Shown here piece after piece: positions 1-9,037 of a stretch of 64,000 bases of DNA. The notes beneath the pieces were generated by a model. That model was not told where the DNA came from. It saw nothing but the letters and a program-made list of their open reading frames with translations, and ran no database searches. Location of the stretch: assembly GCF_019733355.1 (NCBI RefSeq), contig NZ_JAIHLQ010000029.1:33396-97395 (forward strand). The letters run 5' to 3'. Position 1 is the stretch's first letter. Each line of letters opens with the position of its first letter. The translations under genes and the position numbers were made by a program. The DNA comes from Pseudomonas baetica. GTDB lineage: Bacteria; Pseudomonadota; Gammaproteobacteria; Pseudomonadales; Pseudomonadaceae.

Positions 1-350
1 CTTGAGACCACCAGTTCAGGAATGAAATGACGAACCTTGGTCGAGGTTTTGACTGTGCAGCCGAACGGTGTGCAGAGCAGCCAGAAGCAAATGCCGACGA
101 CCCTGTATTCGAGGCAGTCTGGCGAAAGCACGGAGGACGTGATGCTTCCGGTGTCCAGCGCCATGCTTGGACCGCATGCCAGCAGGATGCTCAGTGCCAA
201 GGGTCTTAGCTTTGCGGGAGATATTGACGAGCAGACGGCAGTCATAATCCAGGCTCAATATGTATGGCCTGGGCAGATTCGGTGAGGGGCTGGAGATTGT
301 CAGCGGAAATTATGGAAGCGGGTGTATCGGGTTTGCGAGACGTGAGACTA
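1..350. other. Left edge, no supported gene
   Basis: Only short overlapping open frames are present on both strands, none with a recognisable domain. In related elements the next genes in this direction are further transfer genes (DsbC-like, TraU-like), so the stretch may be a spacer or a remnant. Confidence 0.4.
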
Positions 351-605
351 TTATTTGACGTGAAGGAAGCTGCGAAGGATGTCGGGTTCCACAAGTAACT
401 GATCTGCCGTAATTTCCAAAATATTGGCGAGCTTGCACAGAACCAACAGCGACGGATTGCCCGTGCATCGTTCGATTTGACTGACGTAGGTGCGATCCAC
501 CTCGGCCATGAGCGCGAGCTGCTCCTGGCTAAGGTTTTTCACGCGTCGCATCAAGCGGATATTTTCCGCCAGCCGCAGACGAAGCTGTTCGTAGTCTTGA
601 GTCAT
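351..605 (-). CDS. XRE-family HTH regulator
   Basis: Small 84-residue protein that is almost entirely one Cro/C1-type helix-turn-helix domain. The recognition region reads SQEQLALMAEVDRTYVSQIE at about residues 26-45. Proteins of this size are common single-domain repressors in mobile elements. It lies on the same strand as the transfer operon, downstream of the VirB4-like ATPase and convergent with the small plus-strand gene at 764. It may control transfer or the neighbouring small gene; the target cannot be read from the sequence. Confidence 0.85.
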   Translation of the reverse strand: MTQDYEQLRLRLAENIRLMRRVKNLSQEQLALMAEVDRTYVSQIERCTGNPSLLVLCKLANILEITADQLLVEPDILRSFLHVK

Positions 606-763
606 GCGCGCAAATTGCGCCTTGAGGGACTCTCAATCCACGGGATATAGTCTGCATTAGCATTGCTCTATGCGATTTGAATGCTTATGGCTGGTACCTA
701 GAGCCTATATGTTTTCGAAGCTGGCCTTTGCGTCTGAAAATAAATCAGAAATTTAGGGTGTAT

Positions 764-1021
764 ATGGACGAAAACTACATTTCAATTCCGCCGGCGGATG
801 GTTGTCCAAGTCTTTTGACGCCGTGGGGTAGCGAATTTTCCTCAATGATTGAGCGTGGCGTGCAATGCGCCCAGGCTTGGCTTGATGCGCCTGGCGAAAT
901 TCCGCTGTGGTGGGAGCTGGCGCAAACCCGCAAGTCCTTCCCTGTCGGTGACTGTCAGGATGCCTTTGAAGCCGGATTTTTGTTGAGGGTTCAGCAGCGT
1001 CTCCGGGGAGTACGGCAATAA
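764..1021 (+). CDS. Small conserved hypothetical ICE protein
   Basis: Protein of 85 residues if started at the ATG at 764; an in-frame ATG at 677 would add 29 residues of poor-quality sequence rich in W, F and R, so the inner start is preferred. It is acidic and soluble, with the segment IERGVQCAQAWLDAPGEIPL near the middle. No domain is recognised. It is the only plus-strand gene in this part of the transfer region and sits between the XRE regulator and the ATPase. Function unknown. Confidence 0.55.
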   Translation: MDENYISIPPADGCPSLLTPWGSEFSSMIERGVQCAQAWLDAPGEIPLWWELAQTRKSFPVGDCQDAFEAGFLLRVQQRLRGVRQ

Positions 1022-1056
1022 CCGTTATCTCGTTTTAGAGCGCTGAATAGATTTAC

Positions 1057-3810
1057 CTATGCAGGGTCTATTCCTCGCGCTCTATCGATTCGTTCCGCTA
1101 CCCGAAATGCCGCTTCCAGCTCGGAGCAGACGTTCTCCTGCATCAATGTCCAGCGCTCGGCTTTTTCCTCGGGCTCAGTCATGGCCAGGGCGAGATAAAG
1201 ACTGGGTGGTACGGCCCGAAACAGCGTCTCAATTTTTTTCGATAGCACGACCCCTTCGGTGTACTTCCCCGGCTCCTTGCCAGCGGACAGCAGCAAGGCT
1301 TTTTGCGCAGACGTGAGCTTTTTGAACCGTGCGATTTCCTCAATCTCCGCGGGCGGCATATTCAAGCAAATCCACCATTCGATCATGTTGAGCATGGTCT
1401 GCGCAGCCGTTGGAAAGTCGGCAAGGTTTTGCGTCGCCAGCCAGAACCAGGCGCCGAGCTTGCGCCACATCTTCGTGCCCTTGACCACGAAGGGCGCCAG
1501 CAGCGGGTTCTTGGTAATGATGTGCCCCTCGTCGGTGACCATGATGATTGGTCGGCCCAAGTACTGGTCGCGCTCGGCGAGGTTGTTTACGGTGTTCATC
1601 AGGCTGATGTAGCTAATGGACATCTGCGCCTCATAGCCTTCGCGAGCGTAAGTGGCGAGGTCGACGATGGTCACATCGCTTTCCGGCCACGGGGTGCCTT
1701 CACGGTCGAAGAGCTCACCCTCGAAGCCCTGGCAAAAGAGATCGATGGACTCGCCCATTTCCTGTGCACGTTCGCGACGTTTTTCCGGTAAGCGCGAGTC
1801 AGCAGCGACGCGCAGCAAGGCGTCGCGCACGTCGCGGGTCAGTACTTGACGGCCTGCTGCGGCACACGTCTGCGTCGCATCGAGAATGCACTCACGGATC
1901 AAGCTGCGATCGGCTCGGCTCAGACGCGCATCTTCCTTGGCCTCGCCGCCGGTGATCATCAGGCGGGCGGTGATCTCCAATTCGCCGAGAATATCGCGCT
2001 GGTCTTCGCGACTGGCTACCGCCTCATCATCCCACTCATCAACCGACAGACTTGCCACCTGATCTGGCTGCTCGACCAGACGCCAAGCGTCGACAAAGGG
2101 GGCGAGGCTGACCGAGGCACCAGGTTTCAATTGGACCTTGTTGACTGACAGGCCCTGTGTAGCGAAGTAGTCGCCCTGCAAGCCGAATGAGTTGCCGGCT
2201 TCGACGATAAACAGGCGAGGGCGGTACACGGCCATGACCTGCATCAGCAGGGTGACCAATGTGGCCGACTTGCCGGCGCCGGTCGGGCCGAACAACAGCA
2301 GATGACCGTTCATGGCCCGATCCAGGCGTGACAATGGGTCGAAGCTCAATGGCGAGCCGCCGCGGTTGAACAAGGTGATGCCCGGGTGGCCGGTACCGGT
2401 GCAGCGGCCCCAGACTGGAACGAGGTTCGCCAGGTGTTGGGCGAACATCAGGCGGGTGTACCAGTTACGCGTGTCGCGGGCCGGGCTGTAAGCCATCGGC
2501 AACCAACGCAGGTAGCTGTTGCAGGCGGCGACCTCATCGCCTTCACGTACCGGTTGCAGCCCCGCGCCCAACAGCGCGTTGGCCAGGCTGACCGAGCGCT
2601 GGTGCAATTGCTGTTCGTCGTCACCGCGTACGTAGAACGCCAGGGTTCCTCGGTACAGCTTGTGCTGGCGGCCGATGATCGCGCGAGCCTCTTCGACATC
2701 CTGACGAGTCTGGGTCGAGGCCAGGTTTTCACCGATGGCTTTGCGGGCCAGGCGGTTCAACTGATCCTCAAGCACGTCCTGAGGCTTGACTACCAGGGTC
2801 AGACTCATCACCGTGCCTTCAGGTAACTGGTCGAACAGCGCATTCACCGCGTCGCCTTTGCGGGTTTCGCCAGTGAGTTGACCAATCAAGGGCGCTCGGC
2901 GCAGCTTGTCCACTACCATCACCCGGTGGGGCTGATCGTCGAAATACCAAAGTCCGCGCTGCACATCCGAACACGGCTCATTGAAAAATAGCCGTTCAGC
3001 GAAGTCGTGATCGAAGGGCAGTTCCAGCGACTCACCGTCGCCCGACTCCGGATAGGCCACGCGACGGTAGAACGCCTCGGGCGCCTCATCGGTGAGCGTG
3101 GGTGCCGGATTGAACCAGGGCACTAACCAGGCATACAGACCTCGGCCATCGACTCGCGTCGATTGCACCCCGCATGCTTGCAGCGAGGCACCGATTCGTT
3201 CGCAAGCCTGATGCAGGGATTGTACCGAAGTGAGTCCCGTCTCCTGCGCATCGGACTCAAGCCAGCGATAGACCACCAGGCGCACCCTCCGGTTGTTACC
3301 GCGCCAGGGCAGGCGCGTCACCACCTGATCCTCAAACAGACCGCCGGGCTTGGCGATGGCCTTCAGATGACGGCGGCTGAGCTCCAAATATGCCTCGGTG
3401 AAGACCGTGCCTCGTGCTCTATCTTGGATATAGTCGGTGAACCGGGTCAGGTAGGGGGTGAAGTCGTTGTCGTCCTGGCAGAAAAACTGCGCCACCCAAG
3501 GCGCTTGATCCAGCTCGTCAAAGCTATCTTGCAGGGCGTCTTCGAGGGCGTCGCGGACCGCCATCAGCCAATCGGGTTCGCGCCCTTCGGTGCCGATGGG
3601 CAGCAACTCGAACACCGCACCCACCGAGCGATTGTCATCCAGTAGAAAACACTGCTCAGTGTCGAGGTATTCGACCCAAGGCAGGTAATCGGTGAGGCTG
3701 GGGTTGTGCGCATAGAGTGCGGCGTCATCGGCCACCGTGGCGCGCGGGCGTAATGGGTGGCGCCAGGCTTTCCACGCAGGAGTGCGGCTGCCCGAATCGC
3801 CGGTACGCAC
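1057..3810 (-). CDS. VirB4/TraC-type conjugative transfer ATPase (TIGR03744-like)
   Basis: Cytoplasmic ATPase of 917 residues that powers the ICE type IV secretion apparatus. Walker A GPTGAGKS is at residues 508-515 and a Walker B with IIMVTDEGH lies near 750-757, the arrangement of VirB4/TraC proteins with a long N-terminal half. Length and sequence fit the PFL_4706 family of PFGI-1-type ICEs. It starts with GTG: the GTG shares one base with the TAG stop of the upstream lipoprotein gene, implying translational coupling. It is the last large gene of the transfer operon visible in the window. Confidence 0.93.
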   Translation of the reverse strand: MRTGDSGSRTPAWKAWRHPLRPRATVADDAALYAHNPSLTDYLPWVEYLDTEQCFLLDDNRSVGAVFELLPIGTEGREPDWLMAVRDALEDALQDSFDELDQAPWVAQFFCQDDNDFTPYLTRFTDYIQDRARGTVFTEAYLELSRRHLKAIAKPGGLFEDQVVTRLPWRGNNRRVRLVVYRWLESDAQETGLTSVQSLHQACERIGASLQACGVQSTRVDGRGLYAWLVPWFNPAPTLTDEAPEAFYRRVAYPESGDGESLELPFDHDFAERLFFNEPCSDVQRGLWYFDDQPHRVMVVDKLRRAPLIGQLTGETRKGDAVNALFDQLPEGTVMSLTLVVKPQDVLEDQLNRLARKAIGENLASTQTRQDVEEARAIIGRQHKLYRGTLAFYVRGDDEQQLHQRSVSLANALLGAGLQPVREGDEVAACNSYLRWLPMAYSPARDTRNWYTRLMFAQHLANLVPVWGRCTGTGHPGITLFNRGGSPLSFDPLSRLDRAMNGHLLLFGPTGAGKSATLVTLLMQVMAVYRPRLFIVEAGNSFGLQGDYFATQGLSVNKVQLKPGASVSLAPFVDAWRLVEQPDQVASLSVDEWDDEAVASREDQRDILGELEITARLMITGGEAKEDARLSRADRSLIRECILDATQTCAAAGRQVLTRDVRDALLRVAADSRLPEKRRERAQEMGESIDLFCQGFEGELFDREGTPWPESDVTIVDLATYAREGYEAQMSISYISLMNTVNNLAERDQYLGRPIIMVTDEGHIITKNPLLAPFVVKGTKMWRKLGAWFWLATQNLADFPTAAQTMLNMIEWWICLNMPPAEIEEIARFKKLTSAQKALLLSAGKEPGKYTEGVVLSKKIETLFRAVPPSLYLALAMTEPEEKAERWTLMQENVCSELEAAFRVAERIDRARGIDPA

Positions 3811-4226
3811 TACAAGTCTTCCTGACGTTCACCCGGCAATGCGTACTGCACCCGTTGGTAGAACGGAAAGACGGTCGAGTAGCCCGGGACCGGTGCCTGC
3901 TCGGTACCACTCAAATGCGGATACATGTACAGCACCAGATCGGGATTGGGCAGGCGAGGGAACAAGTTGTGGATCTCGTTCGCCGCTGTGCGCGTGTACG
4001 GTTCCTGGAGAGCAACGGAGAAATCTGGCTGGGCCAGCGGACGGCGTAACTGCTGCCGAGCATCCAGCAGTTGCTGCTGAGTGCCTTGCGAACCGGCGCC
4101 GTTCCAGATGTCCAGCATGGTTTGCTCACCGTGAGGCAGAAGCGTTTCCTTGTCGGTGGAACACCCCGTCAGGACCACGCAGAGCACGCTAATCCAGCTG
4201 AGGCAGAGAGGCATGGTCTTTTTCAT
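3810..4226 (-). CDS. ICE transfer lipoprotein (TIGR03751-like)
   Basis: Lipoprotein of 138 residues. Starting at the ATG at 4226 gives a classical lipoprotein signal (MKKT, hydrophobic core, VVLTGC) with the lipidated Cys at position 22; longer in-frame starts add no signal. Such small lipoproteins stand in the place of VirB7/TraV and are thought to stabilise the outer-membrane core of the channel. It overlaps the end of the VirB10-like gene upstream and is coupled to the ATPase downstream. Confidence 0.88.
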   Translation of the reverse strand: MKKTMPLCLSWISVLCVVLTGCSTDKETLLPHGEQTMLDIWNGAGSQGTQQQLLDARQQLRRPLAQPDFSVALQEPYTRTAANEIHNLFPRLPNPDLVLYMYPHLSGTEQAPVPGYSTVFPFYQRVQYALPGERQEDL

Positions 4227-5703
4227 GGCGAACGCTCCGGCCCTTGGGCTCGTAGTCGATGGTGATCTCATGGTCGAGGTGCAGTGCGACTTTTGCTGCC
4301 GGGGGGACGTACACGGCAGCAAAGGCCTCGCCATACAGCTTGTTCACCCACTCGCGGATGTCGCTGACACCACCACTGAGGATTGAATTCAACGCGCTGT
4401 TGCCCGTACTGTTGGTGACCCCGAGCGTACTGCCCCCCGAACTGATCACGCTGCTGTTGTTCTGCTCATCCCCGAGCAAGGCAGCGACCCCGGCGCCAGC
4501 TGCGGTGATCAAGCTCTGGCTGCCAAGGTACTGTTGGGCGTTCGAGCGGCGCTCGCCGGCGATGCAAGGAATGCCATACGGATCGGACAAGTAACCGAGT
4601 CCACCGCGGATCTTGTCGGTGTTCGAGCTCTGGGTGGTGGAGGCATTGCGGCTGGCGACTGCCTTCGGCTGAGGCACCGTGCGAATGGTGCCATCGGTAA
4701 ACACAAAGGTGATTGACTCGACCTGTCCGCGCACGCAAGACAGGGTCCAATCACCGGATGCGGTGCCGCTCATCACGGCGCCCGCGACGTCCGGCAGGTC
4801 GATGCCGTTGGCCGTCAGATTCTCGGGACCGACCAGCACCTTGAAGGGATAGGGATCATTCACTGTACCATCCACCGGCACTCGGCCGATCAGCGCGGTC
4901 ATGGCGACCGAGCCCATTAGCGTGGCGTTTTCAGGAATGGTGTAGACCGGCTTCGCACCTTCGGTACGATCAGCGGATCGTGTCAGGTCACGTTCACCCT
5001 GGGTGACTGCACGTAGCTGTTTCTGGCTGCGATCAATCGCATTGTCTTTCAAGCCTTCCAGAGAGTTGAAAGCGGTAGGCAGGCTCAGTGCGGAGGAAGT
5101 CGTGGTTTTGCCTCCGGCGTTGGTGGACGAAGCATCCGAGGGTTCAATCCACTGCAGCGTATCAGTGGCAGAGTGTCGCCCTTCGAACTGAGCCCCATCG
5201 CCAGGCTCTAGCCCCAATCCGATCGGCATGTCCTTGCTTTTGCCGGTCAGCCCCGACAACTGTTCCTGCAATTGCGTCAGTAGACCGCGAGCCTGGCGAC
5301 TGTCTTGTTCCGCTTTGAGTCGGGCCTCATTGGCTTGTCGGCGGCCTTCATCGACCTGCTGAGTCACGCTGCCAAGCGCGGTCTGGATGCGCGAATCAAC
5401 ACTGCTTTCCCGCTCACGCAGGCGGTTGTTCTCCGTCAACAGCGAATCGTTGTGTTTCTTCAAACTGAGCATGTCGCTGCGCATGGCCTTCACCTGGCCG
5501 ACCAGGGTGGCGACCGTGTCGCGTGGGGTATCGCCCGCAATGCCGAGCGACTTGGCTTGCTCGGCGGATAACTGAAGATTGCCCTGATCAACCGGGTGCT
5601 CTGGAGAGGGAGTACTACCCGCGACCCAGCTTTTCAGGATGATCACCACCACGGCCAGCAGCGCAGCCGGTACCAGCCATTTGAGCAAGGCGTTAGCCTT
5701 CAT
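4189..5703 (-). CDS. VirB10/TraB-like ICE protein (TIGR03752-like)
   Basis: Protein of 504 residues: one N-terminal membrane segment (about residues 8-27), a long coiled-coil stretch rich in R, E, Q and L (about 60-160), a linker rich in S and T, and a C-terminal domain carrying Ala/Gly/Ser-rich sequence. This is the layout of TraB/VirB10-type proteins that span the periplasm and join inner- and outer-membrane parts of the secretion channel. The ATG at 5703 overlaps the end of the upstream gene by 11 bases; a longer frame to 5889 lacks a plausible start. Confidence 0.88.
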   Translation of the reverse strand: MKANALLKWLVPAALLAVVVIILKSWVAGSTPSPEHPVDQGNLQLSAEQAKSLGIAGDTPRDTVATLVGQVKAMRSDMLSLKKHNDSLLTENNRLRERESSVDSRIQTALGSVTQQVDEGRRQANEARLKAEQDSRQARGLLTQLQEQLSGLTGKSKDMPIGLGLEPGDGAQFEGRHSATDTLQWIEPSDASSTNAGGKTTTSSALSLPTAFNSLEGLKDNAIDRSQKQLRAVTQGERDLTRSADRTEGAKPVYTIPENATLMGSVAMTALIGRVPVDGTVNDPYPFKVLVGPENLTANGIDLPDVAGAVMSGTASGDWTLSCVRGQVESITFVFTDGTIRTVPQPKAVASRNASTTQSSNTDKIRGGLGYLSDPYGIPCIAGERRSNAQQYLGSQSLITAAGAGVAALLGDEQNNSSVISSGGSTLGVTNSTGNSALNSILSGGVSDIREWVNKLYGEAFAAVYVPPAAKVALHLDHEITIDYEPKGRSVRHEKDHASLPQLD

Positions 5704-6505
5704 CGTCAGCACCTCGCGCAACGGGCGGGAGCAGCACGGCGTGTTCGAGGCCGCCACCGCGGGTGACGAAGTAGGCAATCGTGGTGTCTTCAGCGCTGCC
5801 GGCAGGTCCGAGGAAAGCATGCTGGAAGGTGGCGGCGAACAGGGTGGCCTGAAGTCGACGCGGATCGAGTCGCACTGTCGCTGAACCACGATTGCGCAAC
5901 TTCACCGCCGTCACCCAGTAATCACCGAGTCGCCAGGCGGCGATGGGCGTGCTGGACACGTTTTCGGTGGGCAGCAGAGACGGCAGTTCGGTGCGCAGCT
6001 TGAGCGGTACGCGGCGTACGCCGGGCAGGGACTCCACGGTGCGCAGCGGCGCGTACAGGCTCTGTGCGGCATAGCGCGTCAAAGCGACCGGGATCGGTGT
6101 ACGTTCTGGAACAGGGACGGTGCTGGATTCAGCCTCGGTAGCTTGCACCGTAACATTCTTGAGAATGCGCACGGGCTCCAGCGGTTGATCGCCGGGTGTG
6201 GCCGCGATATCCAGAAGGATGATCTCGCCCGTCGTGACCGATTGCAGTTGCAGTCGGGTCGGTGCAATGGCTTCCGACGCGCGCAGGTACAGCGTGCCTC
6301 CGGTTGACTGCACGCGCAGTTTGCCGGTTAGGGTTGAGGGCACGCCAACTCGAACATCCTCATCGACAAAGACCACCCGCTCCTGATTGATCACCAGCGG
6401 GACTGCGAGGGGGAGGCGTTCCCAACGCATCAACTCGACGGCCTGCGCTGCAGCTCCCCATAACATCAGTGCGACGGTGAGTCCCAGGGTAGACATGCGC
6501 TTCAT
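5693..6505 (-). CDS. TraK-like secreted ICE protein (TIGR03749-like)
   Basis: Protein of 270 residues with a cleavable signal peptide (hydrophobic core after MKRMS, cleavage near AAAQA, about residue 22). The mature part is beta-rich and resembles the periplasmic TraK/VirB9-type component placed beside TraB in transfer operons. It corresponds to the PFL_4704 family by position and sequence. The start at 6505 overlaps the TIGR03746-like gene upstream by 4 bases. Confidence 0.87.
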   Translation of the reverse strand: MKRMSTLGLTVALMLWGAAAQAVELMRWERLPLAVPLVINQERVVFVDEDVRVGVPSTLTGKLRVQSTGGTLYLRASEAIAPTRLQLQSVTTGEIILLDIAATPGDQPLEPVRILKNVTVQATEAESSTVPVPERTPIPVALTRYAAQSLYAPLRTVESLPGVRRVPLKLRTELPSLLPTENVSSTPIAAWRLGDYWVTAVKLRNRGSATVRLDPRRLQATLFAATFQHAFLGPAGSAEDTTIAYFVTRGGGLEHAVLLPPVARGADDEG

Positions 6506-7143
6506 GGCTCACCTCCAGGCAGGGAGATTTTTTCCGGAGTGCCTTGATAACAATCCAGCGCCAGTCCCCACTTGTTGCGTTCGGGATCCAGGTCAAAACG
6601 CACCACGCGCAATGGATATCGCACCACCACCCGTTTCACCGGTTCGGCGGCGTAATACTCATCGGCATTGAGGTCGAGCCTGACCAGCCAGCTGTCGCGG
6701 TCGAGTTGCTTGACCCTGAGTTCCGGATCTTCGCTGTAACCTCGGCCCAGAATCTCGTAGACACCACGCACCCGCTGACGCAGTTCGCCAGCAGCCTTGC
6801 GGTACTCATAGTCACCATCGAGGAAAGCCTTGCAAGAGGGGGTCAGGTAGGACTGCAAGCCATAGATAGCGCGGCGATAATCCTGCTCGCCATCTGAGGG
6901 CCAGCGGTTGAGCTGACCAAAGATGTACAGGGCAAAGGCATACACATTCTCTGAGGGGATATCCCACCACTTGCGAGTGCTGCCCGAGCGCAGATCTGGC
7001 GGCACATGCACGGTCAGATCGGTCGGTGCCGAGCGCCAGCCATACCAGAGCCCGGCACAGAGCAGGGTCAGGATCATTACCGCCAGGCGCAGGCTGAAGA
7101 TGTGGGCCTGCTGGGCGTCCACCTTGTTCCGAAAACGACTCAT
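6502..7143 (-). CDS. TraE/VirB8-like ICE membrane protein (TIGR03746-like)
   Basis: Protein of 213 residues with one membrane segment at about residues 18-36 and a periplasmic domain, the topology of VirB8/TraE. It fits the PFL_4703 family. The ATG at 7143 (MSRFRNKVDA) overlaps the TGA of the upstream TIGR03750-like gene as ATGA, which fixes the start; the much longer open frame to 7449 is an Arg-rich antisense-like extension and is rejected. Confidence 0.88.
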   Translation of the reverse strand: MSRFRNKVDAQQAHIFSLRLAVMILTLLCAGLWYGWRSAPTDLTVHVPPDLRSGSTRKWWDIPSENVYAFALYIFGQLNRWPSDGEQDYRRAIYGLQSYLTPSCKAFLDGDYEYRKAAGELRQRVRGVYEILGRGYSEDPELRVKQLDRDSWLVRLDLNADEYYAAEPVKRVVVRYPLRVVRFDLDPERNKWGLALDCYQGTPEKISLPGGEP

Positions 7144-7553
7144 GGCTGGCACCGGGACAGGGCAGGGCGCAGTCGACGCGAACGGCGAACGGTCCAGGCG
7201 CCGGAGTGGAGAATCAAACTGCCGCGCCCCAGGCGCCAACGGTTGGCGAGTATCCATTCGAGCTTGCGGTACAACCAGGTCTCGGGGCGAGCCCGTTTGG
7301 CCCGACGCAGTAGTGTGCCACCGGCAAATAACACCACCGCCATGCCTGCGATCATGCTGGTCGGCGCCACGGCAATGGAGGCGGTGGCGATCGCCAGAGG
7401 AACGCCTAGCAGCAGGCCAATGACAGCGCCAGTGCCGAGCGCTACCCACATCTCATCATTGGTTAAACCGCGCAACACGGCAGGATCACGATTGAGTCGC
7501 TCCGGCAGAAAGACCAAGGTGCCGTCGGCAAGACGTTCGATAGTGTCGTTCAT
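7140..7553 (-). CDS. TraL-like ICE membrane protein (TIGR03750-like)
   Basis: Protein of 137 residues with a short soluble N-terminus (LPERLNRDPAVLRGLT), two closely spaced membrane segments at about 37-58 and 62-80, and a basic C-terminal tail. This is the layout of TraL/VirB3-type proteins that sit in the inner membrane next to the VirB4 ATPase. It is coupled by ATGA to the next gene downstream. Confidence 0.86.
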   Translation of the reverse strand: MNDTIERLADGTLVFLPERLNRDPAVLRGLTNDEMWVALGTGAVIGLLLGVPLAIATASIAVAPTSMIAGMAVVLFAGGTLLRRAKRARPETWLYRKLEWILANRWRLGRGSLILHSGAWTVRRSRRLRPALSRCQP

Positions 7554-7560
7554 GCCAACC

Positions 7561-7932
7561 TCACAAAATCGCGGCGGCCTTGGTCAGGAACCAGATGATG
7601 ATTACCACCAGCAGGGCCCCGATGCCGACCACAGCGCCGAGATCCTTCCAGGTCTTGCGCTGGTTCTGGACGTCTGCATACACCGTCAGCGAATGCCAGG
7701 CGACACCGAGAAATGCGAGCAGAGCGATCAGCAGACCGAGCAGGATGCCGCCGTCGTAGGCGTAGTTTTTGATTGTCTCGATCAATCCGGATCCTTCGCC
7801 GCGGGAAGGCGCTTCCATGGTCGGTAGCTCGGCAAAAGCTAGGCCTGGACCAAGGACCAGCAGCAGACCGATCAAGCGTTGGCTTGTACGATCACGCAGG
7901 TTGTTTTTGATAGGGACAAGGCACTTGAGCAT
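7561..7932 (-). CDS. ICE membrane protein, TIGR03745-like
   Basis: Protein of 123 residues. After the ATG at 7932 there is a basic N-terminus and hydrophobic stretch (about 20-35, possible signal ending near LAFA), then two membrane segments at about 60-80 and 100-118. It fits the PFL_4702 family, whose size and topology recall VirB2/TraA pilin precursors, but a pilin role is inference. A longer frame to 8079 overlaps the next gene and is rejected. Confidence 0.82.
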   Translation of the reverse strand: MLKCLVPIKNNLRDRTSQRLIGLLLVLGPGLAFAELPTMEAPSRGEGSGLIETIKNYAYDGGILLGLLIALLAFLGVAWHSLTVYADVQNQRKTWKDLGAVVGIGALLVVIIIWFLTKAAAIL

Positions 7933-7949
7933 GATCGCGATCTCCGATA

Positions 7950-8189
7950 TTAGGACAGGGTGAAGAACATCAAAATCAGCAAGGCGAGCAGTACGCGCGC
8001 AGTACTGCCGCCAAAGGCACCAAAGCGCATGCTTCCTGTCGCCCAGCCCCGGTAGGCCGTCCATACCACCCAGGCACACCAGAGCAACGCCAGGACCAGA
8101 ACCACGGACAGCCAGAGGGTCGAACTGCTCTGCGGTGCGAAGCCGGAGGCGTTTTGGAAAGCTGAGTTCTGCGCGTCAGTCATGCTCAT
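7950..8189 (-). CDS. Small ICE membrane protein, TIGR03758-like
   Basis: Protein of 79 residues with two hydrophobic segments (about 24-45 and 64-79) separated by a short Gly/Arg-rich loop. It corresponds by size, topology and gene order to the PFL_4701 family. The ATG at 8189 overlaps the end of the RAQPRD gene by 4 bases, and the next gene follows after 17 bases, so it is embedded in the transfer operon. Its exact role in the channel or pilus is not known. Confidence 0.82.
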   Translation of the reverse strand: MSMTDAQNSAFQNASGFAPQSSSTLWLSVVLVLALLWCAWVVWTAYRGWATGSMRFGAFGGSTARVLLALLILMFFTLS

Positions 8190-8521
8190 GGCGACGGCTC
8201 CGCGGTCGGCGTGTCGAGGCGGTAATCGCCGACTAATTCACTGGGGTCGCGGGGTTGAACGCGGGATGGGGATAGGTAGGCTTGGACTCCGTGACGGATG
8301 CGTTGGATATCCTGGATTAAGCGCGGATAGTCGAAGCGATAGCGTTCGTGTGGTTCAGCCGTATTGGCTGCCTCAGCACGAGCGGCAAGGCGTTCGATGG
8401 TGTCGAGTTGCCGCTGGATAAGGCTGAGTTGGACCTGCTCTTGGTCGGACGTGGCATAGCTGCTGCCATGGACGATAGCCAGCGAGAGCAGTAACAAGCA
8501 GCGAAAGATGGTAGTTGGCAT
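8186..8521 (-). CDS. RAQPRD-family ICE protein
   Basis: Protein of 111 residues with a signal peptide (cleavage near SSYAT, about residue 23) and a helical mature part. The family motif appears as RVQPRDP near residues 86-92. RAQPRD proteins are periplasmic components found only in ICE transfer operons. It is the first gene of this run on the minus strand, so the operon promoter is expected in the 516-bp gap upstream. Confidence 0.88.
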   Translation of the reverse strand: MPTTIFRCLLLLSLAIVHGSSYATSDQEQVQLSLIQRQLDTIERLAARAEAANTAEPHERYRFDYPRLIQDIQRIRHGVQAYLSPSRVQPRDPSELVGDYRLDTPTAEPSP

Positions 8522-9037
8522 GATGCTGGCCCATATGGATCTGGGAGCAGAATCAAGTCAGAAGTCGAATTATTCCGTAAGAAATTTGACGTCTGATGAA
8601 TCGCTTTTTCTGGGGAAGGAGCGGGTGAGGGGGGCTTCGTCGTATTGGTGGCAGCTATGCTGGAGAAGGTTGCTTGAACGTCGGGACGTACGTAATGCAA
8701 ATGGAATTGGCTTCTGATTAAAGGAGTTGCGCACCAGGTACGCCACAAACCCCAGCCTCAAAAAAAGGGGCCAAGTCGGTAGAGGGACGACCGTTCAGCG
8801 TCCACAAGATCTAGAGATAACATAGGTGTCCAAGGCATTTTTACGGCCTTGAACGTTTGGCCCCTATAAATACCTCATCTACGAATTTTTTTCTGCGGTG
8901 GTCATTTTAACGGAAGTACGGGGTTGATTTTTTGGACAGTACCCCCATCTGTCTTGCTCGATCCAGGGCATTCTGCTTGATACAAGAAATTGCAGCATAG
9001 GTCGTCATAGATAATAACCATCTAAAGAGTTGACGGT
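8522..9037. other. Divergent intergenic region
   Basis: This gap separates the RAQPRD operon (minus) from the PIN-like cargo gene (plus) and should hold both promoters. No convincing coding frame is seen. The part at about 8,860-8,950 is AT-rich with runs of T. No clear operator repeat was found. Confidence 0.5.

Noticed and set aside
16..285. Overlapping short frames at the left edge on both strands
   Set aside because: Biased towards Arg, His and Ser with no domain or ribosome site; may be shadows or a remnant, so no CDS was called.
3163..3645. Plus-strand frame of 160 residues opposite the VirB4-like ATPase
   Set aside because: Antisense shadow of a high-GC gene; the minus-strand protein has clear motifs.
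7006..7827. Plus-strand frame of 273 residues across several transfer genes
   Set aside because: Spans three well-supported minus-strand genes and has low-quality Arg/Ser-rich sequence.
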